A stretch of DNA of 64,000 nt, taken from NCBI GenBank assembly GCA_003971905.1, contig RSEE01000010.1, positions 620,001 through 684,000 of the forward strand, in the 5' to 3' direction. This stretch comes from Moniliella sp. 'wahieum'. Lineage: Eukaryota > Basidiomycota > Moniliellomycetes > Moniliellales > Moniliellaceae. A program made the position numbers and the translations under genes. Positions 33,354-47,289 of the stretch are shown piece by piece. The notes beneath the pieces are model-generated. The model worked only from the letters and a program-made list of their open reading frames with translations, had not been told where the DNA came from and made no database searches. How positions within the stretch are numbered: the stretch's first letter is position 1; each line of letters starts with the position of its first letter.

Positions 33354-34336
33354 TCCGCCCTGCCACAAGGTAACCCCGGAAATCCAACGCCCTCCGTGTT
33401 GCCCGAATGGATCAGCATCAGGTACTACTGGCTACCCCAGGTACCCCTAGTTTGCATGGTATCCCCGGAGATCCAGCGCACATATTATAGCCGCGTTGGA
33501 TCGACGTCCTGGGCGCCCTCTGCTCTGTTGCTTACAGAGATTGCAGACCACACCAGTACAACACCCTCACCGCTTCCACCCTCGCTATTCCGTCGGTAGC
33601 TAAAGAGATGGCCTCCGCGCTCCCTTCGTCCATTCTGCAGGTCTCCTTCTGGGGCATGGCAGTGGCATGGCTCTGCCGCTCCTCTGCTGCAGGTATTGGA
33701 CGGGATATCGTGACAGGAAGCGTGGGGTAACGACTGTGTTCTTCTGGCTTTTTCGGCCTTAGGGTTAGGTAGGTGAAGCTTGAAGCTGAACAGACCAGCG
33801 GTTGAACATTCCAAGTTCCTGGAGGCAGCTGGAGGCTCTCCCTCCTGTGACAGTCACACACGTGACAGTCCACATCATGCAACTAACCCTGAGCGCCTGA
33901 CTCCAGCTGGGGTCGAAGCGCCCGATGGAGATCAACCCTACCGATGAGGCGCTGACGCCATCCACGTGGACGCGGCTGTAAGCTAGACAGAAGCTCTAGT
34001 GACTAGCTAGTGACTCCGATCAAGTCGATTAAGCTAGCTGATCAAGTGACTGCCTTGAAGCTTGAAGCTTTGAAGCTTGATGTGTGATGCGTGATCCATA
34101 ATGATTTTTTTTTTCAATTACAACCCAAACATGTGTCGTTGCAGCAGCCGAGACCTGAGGCCGGAGGCCTGATAACAGGTTGCATCGAGAACATGCTACA
34201 CGGGTAACAGCCGTGGCTGGAGTGCTCAACGCAAGCCGCAGGCTTTCGACGCGCCAACCACCTTCCAGCTGGTCCGACTTCGCCTCGAATCCCGCAGCCT
34301 CCCCACCTCCCCACAGTATCCCTCTGCGTCCCCACC
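33354..34336. other. Intergenic region between divergent calnexin and aldo-keto reductase genes
   Basis: About 1 kb. The stretch 33985-34080 is a mosaic of short self-complementary words (CTAGTGACTAGCTAGTGAC, GAAGCTTGAAGCTTTGAAGC) and could fold into hairpins. Short open frames near 33485-33880 have no recognisable content. Confidence 0.5.
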
Positions 34337-35368
34337 ATGCCGATCCCCACCGTTACGTTCAAGTCCAACCCGGACCGACCTGCCCCCGTCCTCGCGTTTG
34401 GCACTGGGAGTGTGCACAAGGCGACTGACTCGGTGGCCTCGACGCTCGAGGCGCTCAAGCATTTTACCTTTCTTGATACGGCCCAAGTGTACCAGACTGA
34501 AATCCATACGGGCAAGGCCATCAAGCAGAGTGGCATCCCTCGTGAGAAACTTTGGATTCTGAGCAAGAGCTTTGAGATCAAAAAGGGGGAGGATGCGTAT
34601 CCGGCGGTGCAGACGACGTTGGATGAACTTGGGATCGATTTCCTGGATGCCTTTTTGATTCATGTCCCGCCCGCGGGCTGAACGGAGGGCTAACCAACAT
34701 GGAGGCATGGAAATTGATGGAGGCCGTCCGTAATAACGGCCATGCTCGGTACGTTGAGTCTCCTGTACCACAAAAGAACCCCATCATGACACCAAAAACT
34801 AATTTTGTCTCTCAGTCTTGGGTGTGAGCAACTTTTTGGCACAGGACTTGCTTGACATTCTGGATGACCCCACCCAGGAACATCCCATTGAAATCAATCA
34901 GATCGAATATGTGAGTGTCCCCTCCTGAACCCCGTTCTCTTTGTTGTTGGGAGTCCTGACAAGAGCTTCCGACGGTAGCATCCGCTCATTTGGAACGATC
35001 CCAAGATGGTCGAGTCGCTCAAGGTGATGAAGCAGCATGGAATCACAGCGCTGGTGTATGGTGCGCTGTCTCCTTTGGTATATAAGGATCAGATCAAGGA
35101 AGACCATCTCTCCCCCGTGGTTGAGGCAGTGGCCAAAGCTCATGGCTGGACCGAGGCCGAGACACTGATCCTCTGGGCCCGACAAAAGACCCAAGGCATC
35201 GTCATCACCACCTCGACGTTTTCCACTCCGGCTCACACGGATCGGATGAACCGGATTGTGGAACTATTCAGCTCGGGTGCATCCTTGTCAGAGCAAGAGC
35301 TTGCTCAGATTGATGAGGCGGGGGCAAAATCGGGTCCGTTGAAGACTCGTTGCCTCAAATGGTGGTAG
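34337..35368 (+). CDS. Aldo-keto reductase
   Basis: Cytosolic NAD(P)H-dependent reductase of the AKR superfamily; the substrate is not predictable. It starts MPIPTVTFKSNPDRP. The catalytic tetrad is visible as Asp and Tyr in FLDTAQVYQTE, Lys in ILSKSFE and His in DAFLIHVP. After a short shift come MEAWKLMEAVRNNGHAR, an intron near 34749-34815, and LGVSNFLAQDLLDIL. Then follow INQIEY, a second intron (GTGAGT, about 34912-34979) and HPLIWNDPK. The C-terminal part GITALVYGALSPL and WARQKTQGIVITTS is the cofactor-binding end of the barrel. The end KTRCLKWW lies 98 bp from the convergent acetylglutamate kinase stop. Length fits the family (about 300-320 residues). Confidence 0.9.
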
Positions 35369-35466
35369 ATCACACTGGTGCGGGAGCTTATGTATCTAGT
35401 TCTTGGGCATTGTTGGCTCAGAGAAATGATTGGATTGCACACACAGTGATGATTACTGTCGGACGC

Positions 35467-37514
<2,048 letters not shown>

Positions 37515-37519
37515 AAGTC
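37515..37519. repeat. Left target-site duplication AAGTC of the copia element
   Basis: AAGTC directly precedes the 5' LTR and is repeated at 43395-43399 directly after the 3' LTR, the 5-bp duplication expected of Ty1/copia integration. Confidence 0.92.
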
Positions 37520-37735
37520 TGTTGGGACCCGTGGTCCCGTACTTAGGCCAAGGCGCCTCATCACCCTTCACCCCTGATTTGTCCTCCGAAGCCTCCACGT
37601 GTATACTCAGGCTTGTCTGAACCCCTGTCTCTAGGTGTGGCACAAGGCTTAGACCTGAACCACCACCATCGCGATTGCATTGCTCTACATTTCCAGAGGT
37701 TCTTCACCCAATCCCTTGGGTTCCTCGGTCTTACA
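37520..37735 (+). repeat. 5' LTR of the copia element
   Basis: Begins TGTTGGGACCCGTGGTCC and ends CTTACA. The first bases hold an imperfect palindrome (GGGACCCGTGGTCCC). Confidence 0.95.
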
Positions 37736-37810
37736 GAGTTACAATCCTCTTGACGCTCAGCCCTGAGCCTTCCACTCTTACACTCCACTCTTCCAATCTT
37801 CCACCCACCC

Positions 37811-39357
37811 ATGTCTTGGGTCAACACCTACCTCCCCCCTGTGGGCGCAGCAGCGCCCAACGCCGACGCTGCCGCCCAACTGCTGTCGGATTACCAGCAA
37901 GTCTACAACATTACTTCGCAATGCCACTCCCACCCAGAGAGATCCGAATTCCGAATACATGGCCCAGCTCACCGTGTGCAACAACCACATGGACTCCCTC
38001 ACCAAGTTACTACTCCGCTACCGCAACGATGCCTCCGCTGCCGGCCCTATCCACAAGCGCTTGCTCGAACTGCGTAAGCTAATGGCAAGCATCATGAGCT
38101 CTCAGACTCAGGAGTCTTGGTTCAACTCCTCAACCCCTACTTCACCAACTGCCGCCGCAGAAGAGAGCACCACTCCCGTCGGAGTTGACCACGCCTCCCC
38201 GCCGCTGACACCATCGCGTGAATCTACCCCTACACCTCAACCCACCCCCGTGGGCCCCGACAACACCGCGAACGACGTCGCCACCCTCGCCGACCGCATT
38301 CGCAACATGTTCAAATTGTTTCCCGAACACATCACCCTCAAACAGCTACAGGACACTGGTATCAAGCTTGGGTACAGCGAAAAGACGACCACAGAAGCCA
38401 TTGTCATGTTATCATGTGAGAATCCACCCAATGCTAGCAAGAACGAAGGTGCCTATCGTCAACTCCGGCCGTCGACGACAACCCGTGGGCTTTGACTCCC
38501 GACAAGCTCCTCCGTAGTGCCACTCGCACCAACGTGCCGTACCACGAGCGTTTCCACAACAACAGCTCGTTTTGGTTATGGACCCGGATCTTCCTCCCTC
38601 GTATCCAGATTATCCCTGGAGCGCGTGAGCATCTGGAACAGGGCAAGGCCCTGGACGGGTATAACGCAGAACTGGACGCTCACTTGGCCAACATTCTACT
38701 CCCGTGGATAGACTCCGACGTCGTCCAGCAGATCACCGGCGATGGCACGCCGGCTCTAGGGTCTGCATACTATCATGCTCTGCGTGATTTGTACGGCACC
38801 GTTTCAGACACTGAGATCTGTGATATCCTCATAAAGGTTCTCACTCTCAAAATGGGCACCAAGTCGGGCCGCCAATACCTGAATGAGTTCACTGTGGCGG
38901 TAACCCAGTACGAGATGACGTCCAAGTCCAAGCTGGACGAGATTGGTCTAGCACAGATGCTACGGAAAGGCGTTACTGATCAGGGGTGGTTGCACCTCCA
39001 TCGTAACAGCAGCTACGCCGAATTGCGCCGAGCAGTGAGCGAACTCAAAGGCTCCAACTACGGCAGTACCTCCAGTTCAAGCCCAGCTCCCTCCAGTACG
39101 GCCCCTTCGGAACCACGTCGCACAGCCAAACAAGCAGTACGGTGACAGGCCGCGGACGAGGCCGAGGTGGCAGCGGGTACAGAGGAAGTCACCGTGGTGG
39201 CCAACGTGGCGGCCACTTTAGCCGGCCGGCTACGACAGCCCAGACCACCTCATCTGCCCATGCAGTAACCCCTATGGCAGCCACTACACCACCCGAGTCA
39301 GCCACATCGACTGAAACGGAGTCTGTCGTGTCCACAATCCCTCCTCACCCCTACTAG
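37811..39357 (+). CDS. Copia gag (capsid-like) polyprotein region
   Basis: Starts at MSWVNTYLPPVGAA, 76 bp past the 5' LTR, and continues through three frames joined by 1-base shifts near 37935, 38470-38495 and 39145. The middle contains ILLPWIDSDVVQQI, LTLKMGTKSGRQYLNEF and AQMLRKGV, which resemble the UBN2/retrotransposon gag helices. The C-terminal end is an RGRGRGGSGYRGSHRGGQRG box. No CCHC zinc knuckle is visible, so this Arg-Gly box may provide nucleic-acid binding instead. Confidence 0.8.
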
Positions 39358-42300
39358 GACAGCGCGGGAGGCCCTAAGCCAGCCAACCTCCCTGCGCAAC
39401 ACGATTCAGGTGCGAGACCATCCGTATTCAATGAACGAAGTGCGTTTATCAATCTTCGTCCACACCGCGAGCCCATAGCAGTGGCAAACGGACAGATCGC
39501 ATACACTGAAGGCATTGGCACCATCTCTATGTACATTCAAACCCAGAACGGAGCCCCTATCCGCATCCACCTACCCGGCAGCTTGTACTGCCCCACCTTC
39601 CCGACCAACCTGCTCAGCGCTTACCATCTATCTGTCGCAGGCATTGGCAGCTGGATCCCTCCAGGTGGCCATGGTCTCTATCTCGGACGACACGGCGAAC
39701 CTTTTCGTCTCGCCGCCGACTCAAGCTATTCCCTTACTCTGGCGCCCAATACGACAGCCACAGCCAACAGCGCCACTTCGCTACTCAACCTTGATGCAAC
39801 CCTGGTCAAGGTGAAAAACGCCCACATCCGATGGAATCATGCACCTCTAGATCAACTTTCATCCCTCACGTCGGATGACCCAGCATTCGAACGGGTCAAC
39901 AGTGGCGACATCGCTTTAGTCCGGTCCTCGTGGCACTGTGCACCATGCGCATTAAGCAGAGCCACTGCCCCACCCACGCCACGACTGGACGCCCAATCCG
40001 AACCATTCGCCCTTTCTCTCTCCTCCACCTCGACGTCCTTGACATATCCCGCCAAGGCGGCGGGGGTCATACTTACGCCCTTATCATTGTCGACGACTTT
40101 ACGCGGTATACCTGGACGCTACCCCTGGTGTCCAAGGGTGATGCCACAGCCGAACTTCAAGCCTTCATCCGGCGCGAGCATCGCCAACATCCCGACCGCC
40201 CCCTTCAGACGGTCCGCTCTGACAATGCGCCTGAACTCACCACCGCAATGGACGAGTTTTACTGCGAGCTGGGAGTAGTGAGCGAGCGCACCAATCCTGG
40301 CGAAAGTGCGTCCAATGGGGTCGCCGAACGCGCCATAAGATCGATTACGGATCGCGCTCGACTCATGGTAATCGCCAACAGATTGACTCCCGACGAGTGG
40401 TGGGAACACAGCTTGTTGGCGGCCACATATGCACACAACCAGTCGCCGCCGAAAGCACTGGGTGGGGACAGCCGATTTGTCCGGTACCATGGCTTTAAAC
40501 CCTCCCTTCGCATGCGCGGTTTTGGCACTCTTGCCTACCTGCACCTATTGCCCAACCAACGCGAGGGCGGCAAACTTGGTCCGCGGGCCGTCCCAGCAAT
40601 GTTGGTGGGTTACGGGCACGGCCGCGGTTCGAAGGGGTGGCTCTTTGCCATCCACCAGGACGACGGCCAAGTTGGATTCCGTTGGAAAAAGCCGTCCACC
40701 TGGACACATGTCCCGTACACCACCGAATATCCCACGCACTTTCATCTGGACCCCCTTGTCCCTGCTGGTGGCGGAGAGGTGCGGGGGGGCGGAGAAATGG
40801 GTGCTGGTGGGAAGTCAGACAGCTCCCCACCCCGGCGTGTGCGTTTTGCGATAGATGAACTGACCCGCGATACTAATGGTAAGAAAGACAATGCCCCCCA
40901 TGGAAAAAGAAAATTAAAAGAACGAAAAACAGAGGCACATCGCCCGGCTCAAGCCAACGAAAATGAGAATTCAGAGCCTGGCCCCACTCCCACCAACTCC
41001 AACCCCCCACATGTATCCCCCCAACCTGTTGCATCTGACCCCGCAGGCATGGCACAACGCCAGGCAAAGCAAGCCGAAGAAAATGAAACTATCACAGAAG
41101 ATGCCGTTGACACTGGCCACCAAGTCCTGTTTTCCCCTCCCTCTTCCACTTCCCCTTCCTCTCCCGCCCTATCCCCCTCCCCTCTCTCCCCCACCGACAC
41201 GCTCGCCCCCGTGACCGTGCCCCTGACCGATACAGCCGTCCCCGCACTCGTGCGTCGCAATCCCGTTCGCCAAGCGCGTATCAACGCTCCACCCCTCGAC
41301 CTGTCCATTCCAGCCAACGACAATTTGCGCGATGGCACCTTTTCCCTGCTCGTCAACAAGGCCCCTAGCATCTTTGGCAACCCGGCCGCCCTCTCCGCCC
41401 TAGGAATGCAGGCTTTGGTGAGTATTTTCGGACCAGCGCCGGACACATCCATGCTACCTGCTTCGGAGCCAAGCTCGCCCCCCATCGCACTCGCAATCGA
41501 ATCCGCGGCAAGTGACACCGAGGTCATACTGACCACCGATGGGGTCCCGGTGGCCCCCAAGAACATCAAGAAGTTGGTGGGTCACCCTGCCTTTGATGGC
41601 GTACTCGAGGCAATGCGCCTCGAGCTTCGGCGTTTTGACGAGCGTGACGTGAAGGAAGTTGTACCCATCCCCCCAGGGATCAAACCCCTTCCCGGCATGT
41701 GGGTCATAGGTACTAAGACGGATGCGGATGCTAACTTCCTCAAGTACCGTGCCCGCTACGTTGTGGGAGGGCACCGGCAAGTTCCTGGCACATGGGCGAA
41801 ATCTTTTGCTCCTGCCGTTCGTACTGCTGCCGTCAACACGCTAATTGCGTTGGCCGAAGCTGATGGCCTCCACTTATTTTCTGCCGATGTGGAAGCTGCC
41901 TACCTCTATGCCGATATCAACGAGCTCGTCTATGTTCGACCACCCCCCTTCTTACCAGAAGCGCCCGGTCATTGCTGGAGACTCAAGAAAAGTCTCTATG
42001 GCCTGCACCAGAGCGGGGCCAACTTTGGAGATTGGCTCCGCACTTTCCTTTGCGACCGACTCCACTTCACTAGCCTAAAATCAGAGCCTTGCCTGTTCAT
42101 ACGTCGCACCGAACCTCTTGGCCTGATCCTAATCGCCGTCCACACTGACGATTTTTGGTCGCGTGTCGGTCCCAAGAAGCGTATGATGAATTCTTAGTGG
42201 AATTAAGGCGCAGCATCCAAATTAAGTCCAACGGCCCCCTACGTTTCCATCTCGGCTGCCAATACGACCGTATCGATGGACGACTGTACATCAGCCAACC

Positions 42301-43204
42301 CAAATTCATCGCTGAGACGCTTGCCGCGCATGACATATCACCTCACCGGCCCCGCTACCTTCCAATCGGCCACCAACTTCCGCCTCCCAAGCGACCCGAA
42401 CACGAAAAGCGTGCCACTCGAGACGAGCACCGTGCCTACCGTTCTATTGTCGGATCCAGCTTGTGGGCGGCTCGTATGTCCCGGCCTGATGCCCTCTTTG
42501 CGGCTACCTTTTTAGCGCGGTTTATGGACGACCCGTCCGCCGCCCACCGACGCGCAGCGGAGGACCTATTACGTTTCTTCGCCGGTACGTCTGACTACTC
42601 TTTGTGCCTCACACCCAACCGATCTCGCCCTCTACTCGAGCTGCACACCGATGCCTCCTTTGCATCAGACAAGAGCAACTCTCACTCCGTTTCGGGCCAT
42701 GTTGTTTTTGTTTTCGGTGTGCCTGTATCCTGGGGCTCCAAGTCCCAAAATCAAGGTGTGAGCAACACAGCAGCATCTGAATACCTAGCCATGGGAGATG
42801 GCCTTCGAGATGCTCTATTCATTCGCAACATACTGTTTGAACTTGGTGTCTGCAAGGCTAATCACCCGATTGAGCTCTTTGTTGACAACACCGCTGCCAA
42901 AGCGTTGGCCGAAAAGCTCGGAAGCCTAGGCAAAATACGGGAGATTGACGTCTCGTACCACGAGGTGCGGGAACGCATCCACCGAGGCGAAATTAAAGTC
43001 CACTACACTCCAGGTGCACACCATCTCCCTGACTGGTTCACCAAACCTCTTTCTCTTCCCAAGATCATTTCTGCGCGTAACAATTTCGATTTGGCTTCTC
43101 TTTCTCGCGCTGATCCCCTTTCTACTTTTCTTTTGTTGATGGCCAACGGGCTTCTTTCGTTCCCTTGGCCCGGGGGGTGTTGGGACCCGTGGTCCCGTAC
43201 TTAG
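39358..43204 (+). CDS. Copia pol: protease, integrase, reverse transcriptase, RNase H
   Basis: The protease active site is DSGA (in QHDSGARPSVF, near 39403-39435). The integrase has a zinc-binding His region followed by CAPC, then LHLDV, VRSDNAPE and NGVAERAIRSI, the D,D,E triad. The reverse transcriptase shows FSADVEAAYLYADI, LKKSLYGLHQSG and a catalytic box VHTDDF in place of the usual YVDD. RNase H has LHTDASFAS, NTAASEYLAMGDGL, VDNTAAKAL and KIREIDVSYHEVRE. The frame ends inside the 3' LTR (CWDPWSRT). Frame breaks occur near 39960 (beside CAPC) and near 42160 (just after the VHTDD box). Order PR-INT-RT-RH defines copia. Confidence 0.95.
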
Positions 43205-43394
43205 GCCAAGGCGCCTCATCACCCTTCACCCCTGATTTGTCCTCCGAAGCCTCCACGTGTATACTCAGGCTTGTCTGAACCCCTGTCTCTAGGTGTGGCA
43301 CAAGGCTTAGACCTGAACCACCACCATCGCGATTGCATTGCTCTACATTTCCAGAGGTTCTTCACCCAATCCCTTGGGTTCCTCTGGTCTTACA
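43178..43394 (+). repeat. 3' LTR of the copia element
   Basis: Matches the 5' LTR over its full length apart from one inserted T. It is followed by the right AAGTC duplication at 43395-43399. Confidence 0.95.
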
Positions 43395-43513
43395 AAGTCC
43401 GCTGAAGATAGGGCCAAGGAGCGCCACGATGAGCGGGTTCCTTGCGGGGCAAGACGAAGAAGGGGGCGTGGGAATGATCGCATTCTATCGTACATCAACA
43501 CGGAACCAATTTA

Positions 43514-45639
43514 TTACTCGATCCGCTTGATGGGGTGCAGGAACATGGGCGTCCGGCACACCTCTGCAGCTCCAACGCGGGCTGAATTGCGCCACCCCAT
43601 GTAAATCTCACGAGAGTGGGCGCCATCGTAACTGGGCAAGAGGAGGGGAGGGGGGTCAGTTTGGGGGGTTGAACAAAGGGGCAATGAAAAGGGTCAAGAA
43701 CGCACTAGTGGCTCGTGTCGCGCAACAATCGTTCCTCGGCCTTGTTATAGATGGTCTTCCTGTTGATCTTGGAGGCCAGAACGTGTGGTTCCCAAAAGTG
43801 CCGGAAAAAGATAGGCACAGGCGCAAATACGCCCTTGAAAGGGATGGGCAAGTTGTACGTGTACCCCGAGTTGGGGCCAAAACTGTGCGTGTCGCTGATC
43901 GGCAGCTGCGAGTGCAGCGTGAGAGTGGTGGGCCAAGCCTCACAGTGGGCACTCTTCTTGGCCTCGGCGTTGACCACGTTCATGGCTTCCATCAGCGCGC
44001 GCGACATACGCATATTGGTCCCGATCGAAGCGCGCCGAGGCGTCGCTTCGCCATTGGGGTAATTTTGAATGTCATACTCCCAGAACCAGCCCGAGCCAAT
44101 TGGGTCAAAAATGGGGGCCAGCGTCAAGAGATCCGCCTCTTCGCCACGACCTTCTTGCAGCGATGGGTCGTCCGCCCAATTTTCTTCGCTCTCCGTCACG
44201 TTGCGCACGAACCAGGTCTTGTACTTCTCCATACCTTTGTGGAGCGGCTCGCGTCGGCCAAAGGCCTCGACACCCTCCATAAAGTCAAGGTAGTTACCAA
44301 TGTAACGCACGTCCATTTCCCAGTTCCATACAAAGTCGTACTCTTGGTGGTCGAGCCACAATTTTTGCACGGCCATAAGACAAGACCTGTAGGATGCCTG
44401 GGCAATCATCCTGTTCTTGAACCGACCCGGTAGGCCAGGGTAAAGCGCGCACAATTCGGTCTCCGTCCACAGTTCGACCAACCCCCAAAATTCACGCGGA
44501 ACCGAGCTGCTCAAGACTTGATGGCGGTCCCATTCGGACGTAAACGGAGCCAAGTGCGGGCTTTTGACTTCAACCAAAATGCGTACATCATAAGGAGTGT
44601 TGGGATTGTTGAGCCCTAGTTCCGTAATGATGGCACGCATGTTAGAATGTCGTCTTCTCGCCAAACGTACCCTTCATAGGCACGAAGAACGATGACGGAG
44701 CGCTTGGTTTCCACGGTGGTGCGGTACTTGGATTTGAGGTCGTCGTCGGCCATGCTGCCTGGGACGAAAGGATCGGTCTCGCCCCCCCGCTCCTCTTGAC
44801 GCCGAGCGTGGCACTCGTCCAGCAACGCACGCCAGTCCGGGAAGGAAGCGGGACCCAAAAGGTCAGCCGCCTGATTGGCCTGCCACACATCGCTCCGCAG
44901 CTTGTTCTCCCATTCCCACTCGGGTATGCCTTTTGGCTTGGTGCGACCGAGCAGCGGATCAATGTAGTCCGGGTCCGACGAGTCCAGCTGAGGTGGCAGT
45001 TCCTCCTGTCCTGCACGGCGTCATGGCCGGACCAGTGTTGTCGTCCTTGACGCCAAAGGCAGGCACACCTGTAGCGGTAGGAATCGGGACCGAAGTAGAG
45101 GAGGCACTCGCGCTGGCACGGGCTGCCTGCGCTTTGGCGCGGTCGCGCATGCGCTGCAGCTCGCCGTCGATGATGGCACGGCGATACGTGATGCCAAGGG
45201 CATCGTCCGTGTACATGGCATAGCGAGCGCGATAGGTAAGGCAGTGGGATGAGTCGATGCCAATGGCTTCACCATCGCCAACGATGGCGATTGGGTGGGT
45301 GTCGGGGGTGACATGGAGCGCGAGCGGGGCACGTGGGATGTGGCGGCCATGGGGGCCGGGGCAGGTGGGCCCAGACTTGGAAGGCGGGCGGACGGGGGAT
45401 GAGACGGGGAGGCCATGGGGAGGCGAGGCGGCGTCCGAGTGTGTGCTGAGACGGTGCGGAAGGACGGGGAAGGGGTCGACGCGGTAGTAGGCGATCTCGC
45501 GCCACTCGCTGTAGTGGGCGCCGCGGAGAGCGATGGTGGTGATGGCGACGCAGAAGGTGACGAGGAGCACGGAGCGCCAGCGGCGCACAAAGAGGGTGGC
45601 CGCCCACTGGGCAAGCAGCTGAGCCGCTCCAAGCGCCAT
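43514..45639 (-). CDS. DUF3405 family type II membrane protein (putative glycosyltransferase-like)
   Basis: Starts MALGAAQLLAQWAATLFV with a single membrane segment (VLLVTFCVAITTIAL), then a Pro/Ser-rich stem, giving a type II Golgi-like layout. The lumenal domain contains CLTYRARYAMYTDD, PKGIPEWEWENKL, SVIVLRAYEGYVW, YDVRILVEVKSPHL, DFVWNWEMDVRYIG, GSGWFWEYDIQNYPNGE and the C-terminal MFLHPIKRIE. Those are the conserved parts of DUF3405, a fungal family of unknown activity thought to be glycosyltransferase-related. Frameshifts occur near 45010, 44640, 43700 and 43640. The stop at 43514 lies 120 bp from the copia LTR. Divergent from the UDP-GlcNAc transporter, 333 bp apart. Confidence 0.85.
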
Positions 45640-45972
45640 GTTGGGCGGATGGCAGCAGCAGGGGGGGTGGGGAGGAGGTGTGGCGCTGCGGGTGGTTGCG
45701 GGTTGCGGGTTGCGGCGCTGGGCGAAGGCTGTGTGGATTAGGATTGGCGGCCACGCAGGGCCACTGCTGTGCCACGCTGGACGCTCGCCTGCTCGCTCGC
45801 TCGCGCGGTCCAGCGCGGCTTATGTCAGCTGGCGCGGTGCCATTTTTTCTGGGAGTCTGTCTCTGTCTGTCGGTCGCATCCGCTCACGGGGCCCCTGCCT
45901 TGCACCGATCCGAGGCTGGCCGCAGACACCAAGCCCCCCTTGGCCCCACAGCGTCCCTCCTCCACCACGCTC

Positions 45973-47093
45973 ATGCTCCCACCCGAGCTCGCCGACTGGG
46001 GGAGCATCCTCACTCTTGTGTTTGGCGGGTGCATGTCCAATGCCGTCGCCCTCGAGCAGTGCACTGTGCTTCTGCCCCACGCCGGCTCGCTTCTCACCCT
46101 CAGTGCGTTTGTGGGCGTAACCATCTGCTTTCTGCCATCTCAGCTGGTTGTAGGCAAGCATGGCGTGTGGCTCCGGCCTCCGCAGGTTCCCCTCTCCCGC
46201 TGGGCCGTGCTGGTGGCCATGTTTTTTACCACCAACTGGATGAACAATCTCGCTTTTGCCTTTCGCGTACCCATGCCGATCCACATCATTTTTCGCTCGG
46301 GGGGCTTGGTGGTCAATATGCTCATCGGCTGCACGATAGCCGGCAAAACGTACGCCCAGCGCCTCTTTACCGGACTGATGATACTGACCGATCGTCCTTG
46401 TTGGCAGGTACAATATTGTGCAAGTCCTGTCTGTCCTCCTCGTATCGGGCGGCATCACCATTTCCACCCTCTCGGCCGGGCACAAGAGCCAAGGCGGCCC
46501 GTTTCTCCGAGGCAACCACCAAGTATTTGGTAGGCATTGGATTGTTGGCCCTGAGTTTACTGCTGAGTGGGTTTATGGGTCTGTGGCAGGAGCGCACCTT
46601 CCTCACTTATGGGCGTGGGAGATGGAAGGAATCGCTCTTCTATACTCACTTTCTCGCACTGCCCCTCTTTTGTCTCCTCGCTCCCTCGCTGCAGAACGAG
46701 GTGCGCTCGGCGTGGGCTACCCCAGGGTTTCTTCTTCCTCTTTTTGCCAGTGCGGTAACCCAAATCGTCTGTATCGCTGGTGTCAATCGCCTGACGACCA
46801 AGGTCAGTTCCGTCAGCGTGGTCATGATTCTTGCCGTCCGCAAAGCAGCTTCACTCGTTTTGTCGGTTGCCTGGGCCTATGCTCGGGGAGCAGCCGTGCC
46901 TGATCCTTTACGACTCTGGCTGGGTACAGCAATGGTTCTTGTTGGTACCGTTACCTATGCTCGGGCCAGCTCGCCGGCTCGCCCTCACAAGCAGATCAAA
47001 GCCGAGCGTCAAACCGAGCAGCCCGTCCACGCCGGCGGGGCTGTGAGCAGTGGGGTAGCGCCGTTGCTCCAGCATGCTTCCCCAAAGGGGTGA
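45973..47093 (+). CDS. YEA4: UDP-N-acetylglucosamine transporter (YEA4/SLC35B4 type)
   Basis: Ten-helix nucleotide-sugar antiporter of the ER/Golgi that supplies UDP-GlcNAc. It starts MLPPELADWGSILTLVFGGC. Conserved segments are TNWMNNLAFAFRVPMPIHII, FRSGGLVVNMLIG, GLWQERTFLTYGRGRWKESL with FYTHFLALP, and RLTTKVSSVSVVMILAVRK, the family's C-terminal signature. A 58-nt intron (46350-46407, GTACGC donor, ATACTGACC branch site, GGCAG acceptor) restores IAGKTYNIVQVLSVLL. One shift lies near 46490. The end LLQHASPKG is short and hydrophilic. Substrate by family could also include UDP-xylose. Pairing with the DUF3405 gene hints at a shared glycan role. Confidence 0.9.
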
Positions 47094-47289
47094 GAAGCAG
47101 CACATCATATCAAAACACGGGATACCCAGTCGATTGCATGTATATGTATTTGAAGGACATGAATAGAGTAGGATGAAGTGCACCTCCCAAGGCATGGACG
47201 TATATTGGTCCGTGGACAGACACATTGAGGCAGAGTCAGACAGACTAAGTAATTGGAAAAGATCACCTTAAACAGCTTACGCACGGTGC

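Larger units (their letters stand above)
37520..43394 (+). mobile_element. Complete Ty1/copia LTR retrotransposon
   Basis: A 5.9-kb element with two LTRs of 216 and 217 bp, TG...CA ends, a perfect 5-bp target duplication, and gag, protease, integrase, reverse transcriptase and RNase H in copia order. The LTRs differ by a single base insertion (CCTCGGTC versus CCTCTGGTC), so insertion is recent. A GGGGGG tract abuts the 3' LTR and is the likely polypurine tract. A primer-binding site after the 5' LTR could not be matched to a tRNA by eye. The pol frame has several 1-base breaks that may be sequence errors. Its 3' end lies 120 bp from the stop of the DUF3405 gene. Confidence 0.97.

Noticed and set aside
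33485-33882. Cys/His-containing minus-strand frame upstream of the aldo-keto reductase
   Set aside because: Cys and His residues are not in any known spacing and the frame is short.
37736-37760. Primer-binding site of the copia element
   Set aside because: The sequence after the 5' LTR (GAGTTACAATCCTCTTGACG) could not be matched by eye to a tRNA 3' end or anticodon stem, so no site is called.
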